DNA of 43,169 nucleotides from Fiminaster sp050874705 (GCA_050874705.1 JBNMLE010000006.1:1-43169), one strand, 5' to 3'. Positions 17,046-26,209 are shown, counted from the first letter of the stretch. A program made the numbers and translations. The notes: generated by a model from the sequence alone, not told the origin.

Positions 17046-17509
17046 AATAAAAATTTTAAGCTTCGTTAGTAAAGCAAAAATAACGCATTTACTTCTATTA
17101 GCAAATATTAAAGCAAACTTTAATGATGGCGGCATTCTATATTTGCCCAAAAAGGGATGTAGAAAAAACATGGACTAAAAAAAGAATGGGCAAGTTTTTT
17201 CTTTGCATCCCAAATTGATAAAAATATATTTACTTTTTAAGAAAATGACAGAATGTGCTTTTAATAGGATTTTTTTCTTTTCCTTATTATATATATTAAT
17301 AGATGAATATTTTAAATCTTATAATTTTAAATAAATTTTAGCTAATAAGCGCTTCCAATTGACGCAAATTAACCTTGTGTCGCGTAAAAATGGATGAAAT
17401 TAATTTATTTTTTCCCATTTTTTTAAAATAAAAATTATTCTAAATCAAGTTAATATCGAACTATTTTATTTAAAAATTTGAAAATGCAAAAATGAAACAA
17501 ATAATTTCA
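17046..17509. other. Structured intergenic region with two inverted repeats
   Basis: No gene is visible. One inverted repeat pairs GCAAATAT (17101-17108) with ATATTTGC (17139-17146) and holds an inner hairpin TTAAAG-CAAA-CTTTAA. A second, larger one pairs GGGATGTAGAAAAAAC (17154-17169) with GTTTTTTCTTTGCATCCC (17194-17211), with a small bulge. Neither is followed by a clean T-run in this orientation, so they are not standard terminators; they could still end the flippase transcript or form a leader RNA. The rest is AT-rich sequence up to the promoter. Confidence 0.5.
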
Positions 17510-17538
17510 TTGAAAACGCTTTTATGGTGTTTTTTAAT
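17510..17538 (+). promoter_or_regulatory. Promoter with overlapping cre-like operator
   Basis: TTGAAA (17510-17515), a 17-base spacer and TTTAAT (17533-17538) make a good sigma-A-type promoter. The -35 element is embedded in TTGAAAACGCTTTTAT (17510-17525), which fits the catabolite-responsive element pattern WTGNAANCGNWNNCW with one mismatch near its 3' end. It is the only good promoter seen ahead of the sensor-GH3 locus. A CcpA- or other LacI-family repressor bound here would block polymerase. Control by a repressor is inference. Confidence 0.6.
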
Positions 17539-17598
17539 CTAAATAAAACAAAAAGTTTCGCACTTTTTATCGGTTTCGTAATCAAAAAGGAGCTCAAT

Positions 17599-20316
17599 AT
17601 GAAAACAGGTGAGAAAATCAAAAAGATTCGTCTTGAGAACAATATGACCCAAGATGAATTTGCTGAAAAGCTTAATGTCACACGCGTGGCTGTAAGCAAA
17701 TGGGAACTTGGCAAATCATATCCAAGCATTGAGAACTTAAAAACAATTTGTTCGTTGTTTAATGTTTCCTCAAATGATTTGCTAGAAGCAAACGAAAAAG
17801 AAAACGAAATTCCAAATGAAGACAAATCTGAACATTCATCTGAAGTTAAGAAAATGTCATCTAGAAAAATTTTGGATATTTCCGCTTTAAGCGTTATTAG
17901 TGTTGTCGCAGTGGCTGCGATTACATTAACCACAATTGGTTTAGTTAAAACTTTTGTAAAAGAAAATCCTGTTCAACCTGAACTAAGTCCTATCGAATCT
18001 ATTTATGTAAGCGAAAAGCCTGCACGTATGACTTATTTAGTTGGACAGTCTTTTAATAGTGATGGCATGGTTGTCACTGCTGTTAGAGAAGATGCAACTG
18101 AAGAACCAGTCGAAGGATGGACCGTTGATGTTCCAGATACATTTGAGGAACAAACCAAAAATGGTACCTATGATGTTAAATGGGTTGATAGTGAAACTGA
18201 TAAGGAATTCGTTACAACTGTTGATGGAGTTAATGTCTATTCAACAATGAAAGGTGTTTTCTCTCCAAATGGTTTAAAAGCAATTAAAGGACCACTTCCT
18301 CAAAAGAGCGGAACTAAATTTAATTCAACTGGATTAGTATTCCATGTTACCTATGATGTTAACGGAGAAACTATTGAAGATGATAGCAACAACTACAAAG
18401 TTGGTGATTATACATCTAATAATAGTTACGACCAAATCAAATTGGTTTCTAATCCAAATTTAACAAGCGCAATGGAAAGCATTTCTATTCAATATTCACA
18501 AGGTAAAACCGCTGATATTGCAATAGACGTTTATAAAGAAATTAAAGCAAATTACAAGAAAGCATCATTTGATGCTAGCAAAGATAGTTTTTCTATTAAT
18601 GATATCGAATTAATCGGTGTTAAAGATGATGGAACAGAAGTATCAATGGATCCAAGCATTTATACATGGTCTGATGATAGTGAAGGTGAAGTTAGTGAAG
18701 GGCATAAATATATTTATAATGGTTCACACATTTTAACTCCAACAGTAGCTGGTTCATTTATCATTGAACTTGAAATTAATGTTACTGGTGGTGCATCAAT
18801 TGGTGAAGTTGATCCGAACTTAAATGAAGATCAATATTTCTCAGAAGCAGAAAACCTTGATATCGAAGGTAATATCGGAACATTAGTGCAAACTGGTGAT
18901 GACTATACAAAAGACTTTAAAGCAGTTAACTGCTCTTATGCAAATTTCCGTGCCGCATCATATTTAGGATATACAGGAAAATATGAAGCAAGCGGAAAAG
19001 GATTTGTATTAGGTTTTGACACAAGTGGTGATGGAAGAAATATGTCTATGACATTCTCCGCTCCAGGTGATGGTTTTGCTGACTTGATCGTTCGTGGCGC
19101 AAGCAATATTTCAACTGGCACTTATACATCAGCTGATTTAAAAGTTACAAAAGCTGCAACAATATATTTGAATAATGTTGATATCACTGCCTCACTTAAT
19201 CAAGATGCTATATTTGAAGGCGTTAAAGATAGCACACCAGATGCTCAAAATAGAACTGGTGAAGTTGACGGAATGTCTACTGAAGGTCGCTATCGTTTTC
19301 TCAATTGGACCGAAGTCAATCTTGGAAAAATTAATTTAAAACGTGGTAGCAATAAAATTACATTCTATCCAGCAAACGGCAATGAAAGCGGTCACTGGGA
19401 TTATGTAAAAGTTAATGTTGCCCCTTATAAAGATGGCGGTGCTCATGCAGGAGAAATCGCATTAAATAAAACATCATTAACTTTGAATATTGATGAAAGT
19501 GAAACACTTATAGTTACAAAATCAAATTCAGACCCTGTAACATGGTCAAGCTCCGCAAGTGATATTGCAAGTGTTGATCAAGATGGAAAAGTAACTGGAT
19601 TAAAAGAAGGCTCTGCAGTTATTCAAGCTAAATGCGGTGATAAGGTAGCAACTTGTACAGTTACTGTTGAAATTGATAGACCAGATTTAAATGAAGATAA
19701 ATATGTTTTTGAATGTGAAAACATGACTCTTAAAGATTGTGCTGCAATTAAACAAACAGGCGATAATTATAAGACAGATTATGTAGACAATTGCACATAT
19801 GCAAAAATGCACGCAAATGCATATTTAGGATATACAGGTGATTATGAGGCAAGTGGAAAAGGATTTGTTCATAATTTCGATAAAAAAGATGCGAATAATA
19901 TACTTGGAACAATGACTCAAACATTCACTCTCCCTAGTGGTGGAAACTGTGATTTAACAATTCGTGTATCTTCCAACTCTGGAGTAACTGGAAGTAAATT
20001 CAAAACAAATGCTTTAAAAGCAAATCAAATCGCTATTTATACATTAAATGGTGAAAATATTACATCAAAATTTAGTGATGATCAGGTAACAAAAAATATT
20101 ACTACTGATACACCTGATCCTCAAAATAGAAATGAAACAGTCGATGGTATCGATATCAATGGTAGATATAGATTTGTCTATTGGACTGAAATTACTATTA
20201 AAGGTGTAAAAATGGAAAAAGGTGAAAACACACTTGTTATTACCGCAAACAACAATAATGAAAGCGGACATTGGGATTGTGTTTCTCTCAATTTTGCTCC
20301 ATATAAAACTAAATAA
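17599..20316 (+). CDS. Transmembrane XRE regulator with extracellular Ig-like and carbohydrate-binding-like modules
   Basis: Putative one-component sensor. Of 905 residues, 1-66 are an XRE/Cro-CI helix-turn-helix (MTQDEFAEKLNVTRVAVSKW). One membrane helix follows at about 93-115, placing the rest outside. The outer part has about three Ig-like domains (130-400), a carbohydrate-binding-like beta-sandwich module (409-609), a BIG2-type Ig domain (617-690, with VTWSSSASDIASVDQDGKVTG), and a second copy of the module (696-904). Both copies share YLGYTGxYEASGKGFV and a final ESGHWD. ATG 17599 is chosen for its AAGGAG at six bases; an upstream in-frame ATG has none. It heads the GH3 locus behind a cre-like promoter and leads into the next gene after 17 bases. 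A membrane XRE protein with such an ectodomain is unusual; DNA target and ligand are unknown. Confidence 0.8.
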   Translation: MKTGEKIKKIRLENNMTQDEFAEKLNVTRVAVSKWELGKSYPSIENLKTICSLFNVSSNDLLEANEKENEIPNEDKSEHSSEVKKMSSRKILDISALSVISVVAVAAITLTTIGLVKTFVKENPVQPELSPIESIYVSEKPARMTYLVGQSFNSDGMVVTAVREDATEEPVEGWTVDVPDTFEEQTKNGTYDVKWVDSETDKEFVTTVDGVNVYSTMKGVFSPNGLKAIKGPLPQKSGTKFNSTGLVFHVTYDVNGETIEDDSNNYKVGDYTSNNSYDQIKLVSNPNLTSAMESISIQYSQGKTADIAIDVYKEIKANYKKASFDASKDSFSINDIELIGVKDDGTEVSMDPSIYTWSDDSEGEVSEGHKYIYNGSHILTPTVAGSFIIELEINVTGGASIGEVDPNLNEDQYFSEAENLDIEGNIGTLVQTGDDYTKDFKAVNCSYANFRAASYLGYTGKYEASGKGFVLGFDTSGDGRNMSMTFSAPGDGFADLIVRGASNISTGTYTSADLKVTKAATIYLNNVDITASLNQDAIFEGVKDSTPDAQNRTGEVDGMSTEGRYRFLNWTEVNLGKINLKRGSNKITFYPANGNESGHWDYVKVNVAPYKDGGAHAGEIALNKTSLTLNIDESETLIVTKSNSDPVTWSSSASDIASVDQDGKVTGLKEGSAVIQAKCGDKVATCTVTVEIDRPDLNEDKYVFECENMTLKDCAAIKQTGDNYKTDYVDNCTYAKMHANAYLGYTGDYEASGKGFVHNFDKKDANNILGTMTQTFTLPSGGNCDLTIRVSSNSGVTGSKFKTNALKANQIAIYTLNGENITSKFSDDQVTKNITTDTPDPQNRNETVDGIDINGRYRFVYWTEITIKGVKMEKGENTLVITANNNNESGHWDCVSLNFAPYKTK
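18961..19868 (+). repeat. Direct repeat of 47 bp within the two sugar-binding-like modules
   Basis: Bases 18961-19007 and 19822-19868 are nearly identical, both coding for YLGYTGxYEASGKGFV. The rest of the two modules has diverged more. The segment marks the duplicated module. It is long enough to support recombination that would delete the intervening BIG2 domain. Confidence 0.7.
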
Positions 20317-20333
20317 TTTAGAGGATTAAGATT

Positions 20334-23309
20334 ATGAAAAAAGTTGGAAAAATTGTTAGCGGTGTAGGTATTGCTCTTTTAGCGGGAGTAATGGTTACCG
20401 CCGATGTATTATGTGGTAAATATTACGATTTTATTGATGAAGGTATTAATGGATCTGGCGTTAATTATGATAATGCTGGAAAGGTTCTTGCCAAAGGTGA
20501 TGCTTTTGTAAAAGAAATCATGGAAGAAGGTATCACAATGGTTAAAAACACAAGTGGAAAAGCTCCATTTGCCTATGATGCATCAAATCCAGAAGCAAAT
20601 AGAAAAGTAAATGTATTTGGCTGGTCAAGCGTTGATGCTGGATTCCTTATTTCTGGATATGGTTCAGGTATTTCAAGAATCCCAGAAAATAAACGTTTTT
20701 TATTCTTTGATGGATTTGATAAATACAACAAAACATATCCGAAGAAAAAAATCGAATATAACGAAAATCTTAAAAAATTCTATGAAAATTGGTGTGGTGG
20801 AAGAAAAGTTAGTGAATCCCTTGGTGGTAACGATAAACTTTACACAAACTACAATCCAAAAGTAGGTGTTTATACTGATAGTGCGAACGCTGTTAACGGC
20901 AAAACACTTCTCGAAGACGCAAAAGAATATTCTGACAACGCAATTGTTGTAATTTCTCGTCAATCTGGCGAAGCACAAGATTGCCCTCAACAATATTCAT
21001 ATGTTGTAAATGAAAAAGGAATGGAACCTCAAAGAGTAGATAGAGGATATTTATCATTAACAGATGAAGAAATAGATATGATCAATATGGTCAAAAACAA
21101 TTTCTCAAATGTTACTATCCTTCTTAACTGCACAAATATGGTTGAATGTGGTGCATTTGAAGATGAAAAAATTCAAAATGTTTACTACATTGGTGTCACA
21201 GGCCAATCTGGCGCAAGAGCTATTCCATCTGTTTTAACAGGTGATGTTAACCCATCTGGAAGAATGACTGAAACATGTGTTACAGACCATTCGGAAAACC
21301 CAAGTTTTTATAACTTTGGTCGCGTTTCTTCTCCATCTGTTACATATGTTGAAGATATTTATGTTGGTTATAAATTCTTTGAAACCGCTGATAAAGAAGG
21401 TTATTGGAACGGATATAGCAATACCGATGAGAAAAAATCAAATGGAAAAACAGGATATGATGGCATCGTCCAATATCCATTTGGCTATGGTTTAAGCTAT
21501 ACCACATTTGATTATGAATTAGTTGGAAAAGATGGTGAAGCAGGAGTAACACCAGCAAAAGGAAGTACAATTGATTTAGATACAAACATTAAAATTAATA
21601 TCAAAGTTACAAATACAGGTTCAGTTAAAGGAAAAGATGTTGTTGAATTATATTATTCCGCCCCGTATACACCTGGTGGAATTGAAAAAGCATCAATTAA
21701 TTTAATTGATTTTGGAAAAACAAAATTATTAAATCCTGGTGAAAGCGAAGTTTTATCTTTCGAAATCGATCCATATTATATGGCTAGCTACGATTGCTAT
21801 GATAAAAACGCAAACGGATTTAAAGGTTACGAACTCGAACACGGCGAATACACATTGAAATTCATGAAAAATGCTCATGAAGATTTATTTGCTGATGGTG
21901 CAATCAATTACAATATCGCATCTGATATAAAAATTGACAAAGACAAAGTAACCGGTAATGAAGTCAAAAATAGATTTACAGGTGAAGATGCATTTGACAA
22001 TGTAAGTGTCGATAGAAACGACACATCGCTTTATTTATCAAGAAGTGATTTTGCTGGAACAATTAAGAAAACAACTCTTGCAAATTACACTCAAAGCGGA
22101 ACATTAAAACCTACTCGCACTTATGAAACATTGCCAACATTTAATCAAGACAATGGATTATATCTTTATACTGATTTAGACGGAAACAAGATTACTGATT
22201 CGAATCTTTTGCATTCACCTAGTGCAAGTTCAGTAAAAGCAAACATTGAATTAATGAAAGAATTAGGCAGTGATTATAATAATCCAAAATGGGATTTACT
22301 TTTAAATCAATTAACATATAGTGATGCTGAAAACTTAATCGTTATGGGTGGATATTCCTCAATTGAAGCCGCTAGTGTTGGAAAAATTTGGATGAGAGAT
22401 AACGATGGACCGATGGGTCTTACTAGATCAAATGCTTCTGTTACAGAAACAAGCCAATGGACATGGTTCCCAATGGCGGGATTAATTGGTAATTCTTGGA
22501 ATAAAGAATTAGCAAGTGATTATGGAAAAACTATTGGTAACGAAGCCGCTGCAACAGGTGTCAATGGTTGGTATGCTCCTGGATGTAATATTAGACGTTC
22601 ACCATTTGGTGGTAGAAATAATGAATATTATGCTGAAGACGCTATGTTATCAGGTTATATGTCTGCATACACTGTCAAAGGTGCGTTATCAAAACGCCTT
22701 ACAACTTATGTTAAACACTTCGCATTAAATGAATGTGAAACAAACCGTGGTGCAATTAAGACTTGGACAACAGAACAAGCTTTACGTGAAATCTATTTAC
22801 GTGCATTTGAACTTTCAGTTAAAGTTGGCGGCACAAATGGTATCATGTCATCATTTAACTGTGTTGGTGGAACATCTGCTAAACAAAATGGTGCATTATT
22901 AACATATGTTTTGCGCGATGAATGGGGATTCCATGGTACAGTTGTCACTGACTGGGTTGGTGGCGCTGGCGACGCAAAACAAGGCATTCAAGCTGGAAAC
23001 AACTTATGGTTAAATGGTGCTCAACAATTTAGTCATAATTTAGGTAGCAACTGGATGAACGATGTTCAAGTTGCAAACGATGTAAGAGAATCATGCAAGA
23101 GTATTTTGTACATGGTTTGTTATTCTCAAATTCAAACTGAAGAAGCTCCATCAATCGTTGATGTTGTCCGCAACGAACCTATCTGGGTTTTAGCGGTTGT
23201 TGGCATTAATTTATTCTTGTTCGATGGAATATTAGCTCTTGCATATTTTGCATTCATTAGAAAAGGAAAAGAAAAAGATATTGAACCCACAAAAGAAAGA
23301 CAAGACTAA
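20334..23309 (+). CDS. Membrane-anchored GH3 glycoside hydrolase with permuted domain order
   Basis: Predicted exo-acting beta-glycosidase outside the membrane. The domains are in reversed order relative to most GH3 enzymes. The alpha/beta sandwich comes first (about 55-300, with likely acid/base E213 in SGEAQD). A fibronectin-III-like domain follows after PFGYGLSYTTFDY (about 385-500). The TIM barrel comes last (about 655-945, with VKHFALNECETNR and nucleophile D873 in VVTDW). Reversed GH3s are known from rumen bacteria such as Ruminococcus albus and Butyrivibrio. Here a membrane helix lies at each end (9-25 and about 951-975), which tethers the enzyme at both termini. At 991 residues it is full length. 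It lies 17 bases after the sensor gene with an AGAGGA ribosome site. Substrate is unknown. Confidence 0.88.
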   Translation: MKKVGKIVSGVGIALLAGVMVTADVLCGKYYDFIDEGINGSGVNYDNAGKVLAKGDAFVKEIMEEGITMVKNTSGKAPFAYDASNPEANRKVNVFGWSSVDAGFLISGYGSGISRIPENKRFLFFDGFDKYNKTYPKKKIEYNENLKKFYENWCGGRKVSESLGGNDKLYTNYNPKVGVYTDSANAVNGKTLLEDAKEYSDNAIVVISRQSGEAQDCPQQYSYVVNEKGMEPQRVDRGYLSLTDEEIDMINMVKNNFSNVTILLNCTNMVECGAFEDEKIQNVYYIGVTGQSGARAIPSVLTGDVNPSGRMTETCVTDHSENPSFYNFGRVSSPSVTYVEDIYVGYKFFETADKEGYWNGYSNTDEKKSNGKTGYDGIVQYPFGYGLSYTTFDYELVGKDGEAGVTPAKGSTIDLDTNIKINIKVTNTGSVKGKDVVELYYSAPYTPGGIEKASINLIDFGKTKLLNPGESEVLSFEIDPYYMASYDCYDKNANGFKGYELEHGEYTLKFMKNAHEDLFADGAINYNIASDIKIDKDKVTGNEVKNRFTGEDAFDNVSVDRNDTSLYLSRSDFAGTIKKTTLANYTQSGTLKPTRTYETLPTFNQDNGLYLYTDLDGNKITDSNLLHSPSASSVKANIELMKELGSDYNNPKWDLLLNQLTYSDAENLIVMGGYSSIEAASVGKIWMRDNDGPMGLTRSNASVTETSQWTWFPMAGLIGNSWNKELASDYGKTIGNEAAATGVNGWYAPGCNIRRSPFGGRNNEYYAEDAMLSGYMSAYTVKGALSKRLTTYVKHFALNECETNRGAIKTWTTEQALREIYLRAFELSVKVGGTNGIMSSFNCVGGTSAKQNGALLTYVLRDEWGFHGTVVTDWVGGAGDAKQGIQAGNNLWLNGAQQFSHNLGSNWMNDVQVANDVRESCKSILYMVCYSQIQTEEAPSIVDVVRNEPIWVLAVVGINLFLFDGILALAYFAFIRKGKEKDIEPTKERQD

Positions 23310-23320
23310 AGGAGAAAACA

Positions 23321-23893
23321 ATGAAAAAGTATTTTAGATTGTTGTTGCTTTCTGGTGCTGTTATTGGTTGTTTTGGTTTAATTAAAACAACTGATGCAAT
23401 CAAATCCGATGCTTTAAGTTATCAAACTTTAAGTTCAATTAAAGATAAAGAGGTTATTGAATTCGAAGGTGGAGATGCTCTTCCTGAAGGTACGACCATA
23501 AGTTATAACATAGCTAGGTCTTATTTAAATGATTCATATAAAAATGCGAGAATTTATGCCGCTAGAATGTATACCGGAAATTATTCTTGTTCACCAATCA
23601 ACGAAGTGGAACAAGAAGTGTATTTAAATGGTGAAACAAAAACCAAATTAGTAAATACTACTGGTGGTTATGTTTTAGGGTTTGATAATAACGCGACCGT
23701 TACTGTTACTTATCCTTCAACAAAGGAAAGATATGCTGATTTATATATTCGCGTTTCATCAAATAACGCAACAAGAGATGGTGAACTTCCACATACGAAT
23801 ACGATGAAACTTAAAACAATGATGAGTGTTTCTTTGAATGAAGAAGAAATATCAATCAATAATAACGCTACTGTTTTTTGGAAGACGTTATAA
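23321..23893 (+). CDS. N-terminal part of a frameshifted surface protein with carbohydrate-binding-like modules
   Basis: The frame starts with a signal peptide or anchor (MKKYFRLLLLSGAVIGCFGLI) and enters a beta-rich module (IEFEGGDALPEG, RMYTGNYSCSP, GGYVLGFDN, ADLYIRVSSNNAT). This resembles the modules of the sensor at 17599. The frame is lost at a run of six T (23874-23879) and ends at 23893. The continuation lies in the next frame; removing one T would join them into a protein of about 616 residues. AGGAG in AAAGGAGAAAACA precedes the ATG. The cause may be a true phase-variable or inactivating indel, or a sequencing error. Confidence 0.7.
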   Translation: MKKYFRLLLLSGAVIGCFGLIKTTDAIKSDALSYQTLSSIKDKEVIEFEGGDALPEGTTISYNIARSYLNDSYKNARIYAARMYTGNYSCSPINEVEQEVYLNGETKTKLVNTTGGYVLGFDNNATVTVTYPSTKERYADLYIRVSSNNATRDGELPHTNTMKLKTMMSVSLNEEEISINNNATVFWKTL

Positions 23894-25172
23894 GGAACGT
23901 TTAGAAGATGATTTTAATACCGCTACTGTTGATTTTGCCTATGAAAAGAACGCAGATGGAAGTTGGAAAACCATCAATACTGGTTTAAATATGTATGGAA
24001 GATATGTATATCAAGATTGGCAAACAGTTTTAGTTGGCAAAGTTCTTGTCAAAGAAGGAACAAACACTTTTGTTTATGCTGCGAAGAACGCCAATATGAG
24101 CGGACAACTTGATTGTATGATCCTCGATTTTGATAAGTACGCAGAAAAAGATGTTTATGAATTTGAAAACGCCACTTTAGCAGGAGGTGCTCAAAGCATT
24201 GCTAATTATACTGGTGGTTCTCAAGAATTAGTCCGCGATTTTGTTACTTATAATGAAGATTATTCTTGTTCAAATTACGATTTTGTTAAATATGCCAAAA
24301 AAGGCGCAAGTCTTACAATGAATATTGATTATAGTTCAGCATATGTTAATCCTCATTTACTTATGAGAGTTTCTTCTTTACAAGTCGATCAAGGAAATTA
24401 TGTTATTAAAAGTGTGGATGTTAAAAATCACCTAGGTATTACTGTAAATGGAAATACACATAATTATCCTACTGATGCAAAAATCGAAGGAAGAAATGAT
24501 TCATTACATCATGACCCTGATGGTATTTCTCATGGTATTGTGGGTGCGTTAAATAGTCTTACTTCAGAAGTCGATAATAACCAATATTCTCCTAGATATT
24601 TATATCTTGTTTGGAGAACAATTGATTTAGGACCAATTTCTCTTCAAGAAGGCGCAAATGAAATTAAATTCGAAATTATCAATGATGATTCTAATAATGA
24701 ATATATTGGATTTGATTATTTTGCTATCGCAGAAACAAATGACGCAACTTATAAAGCAAAACATTATGCTAATAAATTTATATCAAGATTAGTTAATGTT
24801 TGTGATCCAAAAGGCAATTCCAAAGTTGCCGATTTAAAGACGATTTGGACTGCTATGAGAAGCGAATATGCTACATTAAATAGCGATGTGCAACTTATAA
24901 TCGTTAATAGTGAAGCAAATCCATTAAGTGAAAATGTAATCGAAAGATTTATTGAAAGATACGATTACATTGGAAACAAATATCAAGGAAATCTTGTGGA
25001 TGATGGCGAATGGAATTTCCTTAATAGAACAATTTCTCACAATTCTATAAATATTCTCTTTAATAAAAGCGGCGTTAATGCTACAATTTTAGCAGTTCTT
25101 ATATTATTGCCTTGTCTAGCCGTTACAGGTGGCTTGCTAATAATTAAGAAACAAAAATCGAAAGAGAATTAA
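23838..25172 (+). CDS. C-terminal part of the frameshifted surface protein (two modules and C-terminal anchor)
   Basis: The open frame completes the first beta-sandwich module (GRYVYQDWQTVLVGKVLVKEG, DF ending SGQLDCMILDF) and then holds a second full module (about EFENATLAGG to GFDYFAIAE). Both carry the GRY/PRY-x-W-x10-KEG pattern seen in the sensor. One hydrophobic helix and a basic tail (ILAVLILLPCLAVTGGLLII, KKQKSKEN) close the protein, so it is probably anchored with the modules outside. The ATG at 23838 has no ribosome site, which supports reading this as the rest of the upstream frame. No catalytic motif is visible, so binding or structural function is likely (inference). Confidence 0.7.
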   Translation: MKKKYQSIITLLFFGRRYKERLEDDFNTATVDFAYEKNADGSWKTINTGLNMYGRYVYQDWQTVLVGKVLVKEGTNTFVYAAKNANMSGQLDCMILDFDKYAEKDVYEFENATLAGGAQSIANYTGGSQELVRDFVTYNEDYSCSNYDFVKYAKKGASLTMNIDYSSAYVNPHLLMRVSSLQVDQGNYVIKSVDVKNHLGITVNGNTHNYPTDAKIEGRNDSLHHDPDGISHGIVGALNSLTSEVDNNQYSPRYLYLVWRTIDLGPISLQEGANEIKFEIINDDSNNEYIGFDYFAIAETNDATYKAKHYANKFISRLVNVCDPKGNSKVADLKTIWTAMRSEYATLNSDVQLIIVNSEANPLSENVIERFIERYDYIGNKYQGNLVDDGEWNFLNRTISHNSINILFNKSGVNATILAVLILLPCLAVTGGLLIIKKQKSKEN

Positions 25173-25178
25173 TAGAAA

Positions 25179-26207
25179 ATGAAGTATATTTCCTTTGTCG
25201 TCCCCTCATATAATGCTGAAAAATTCTTGGACCATGTTTTGCCAAGTTTATTAGTGGGTGGAGATGATGTTGAAATCATTGTTGTTAACGATGGTTCAAA
25301 GGACAATACACTTGCAGTTGCAAATAAATATAAAGAACAATATCCAAATATAATAAATGTCATTGACAAACCTAATGGAGGGCATGGATCGACGATCAAT
25401 GCTGCTCTTGAAGTTACCAGTGGCATTTATTTTAAATGTGTAGATGCTGATGACTGGGTAGATAAAGATGCTTTATTAAAATTGATTGAAAAAATTAAGT
25501 ATCATAAATCAATTAATAATCTTCCAGATTTATATATTACAAACTTTGTTTATGAAAACATTGCTCTTAACGATCAACATGTTTCCTCTTTAGCAAAGTA
25601 TTTTCCTAATGATGAAAGCGTTTTCGGCTGGGATAAAGTAAAAGTTTTTAAATACGGCGATTATTTTATGATGCATTCAATGGTTTATAAATTGGATGTT
25701 TTAAAAGAAAGCAAACTTCATTTACTTGAACACACATTTTATGTAGATAACATTTATGTTTATGAACCACTTTATTATGTAAAAACATTATGTTATTTGA
25801 ATTTAGATTTATATAGATACTATGTTGGAAGAAGTGACCAATCAGTATCAAATAAAAACTTAGATAAGAATTATGCTCATCAATTTAGAGTTTTTGAAGA
25901 AACAATGCTTCATTTCTCTCTTGATGATTTAAAAAAGTTAGAAAAGAATCACTTTAAGGACATGGTTCGTTCTTTTGTAACTATTTTTGGTTTGACTCAA
26001 TATCACATAATGATTGGTGATAAGAAAAAGAAAATTAAAGAGTATAAAGCATTATTAAAAGAGTTTAAGGAAAAGAATAAAGCTTTTTATAATTATGTAA
26101 CTAAAAGAACTGCATTCTTTACTTATTATTATCAACCATTTTTCATTAAAAAACTTTTTGTCAAAATTGGATATAAAATTGTTAACAAAAAAACGGAGTG
26201 GAACTAA
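25179..26207 (+). CDS. GT2 family glycosyltransferase
   Basis: GT-A-fold enzyme of 342 residues: FVVPSYNAEKFL, the VVNDGSKDNT donor site, NGGHGSTINAAL, and the metal-binding DADD after YFKCV. The C-terminal part carries basic, amphipathic segments and no clear membrane helix. It is placed between the surface protein and the second GH3, so this locus contains a glycan-building enzyme beside the hydrolases. Donor and acceptor are unknown. The ribosome site is weak. Confidence 0.88.
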   Translation: MKYISFVVPSYNAEKFLDHVLPSLLVGGDDVEIIVVNDGSKDNTLAVANKYKEQYPNIINVIDKPNGGHGSTINAALEVTSGIYFKCVDADDWVDKDALLKLIEKIKYHKSINNLPDLYITNFVYENIALNDQHVSSLAKYFPNDESVFGWDKVKVFKYGDYFMMHSMVYKLDVLKESKLHLLEHTFYVDNIYVYEPLYYVKTLCYLNLDLYRYYVGRSDQSVSNKNLDKNYAHQFRVFEETMLHFSLDDLKKLEKNHFKDMVRSFVTIFGLTQYHIMIGDKKKKIKEYKALLKEFKEKNKAFYNYVTKRTAFFTYYYQPFFIKKLFVKIGYKIVNKKTEWN

Positions 26208-26209
26208 TT

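Noticed and set aside
17154..17211. Intrinsic terminator for the flippase operon
   Set aside because: The stem is imperfect and the base tract after it is AAATTGATA instead of a T-run, so I list it only as a structured region.
20700..20993. 97-codon minus-strand frame opposite the permuted GH3
   Set aside because: It is a shadow of the GH3 gene, with no ribosome site and no recognisable domain.
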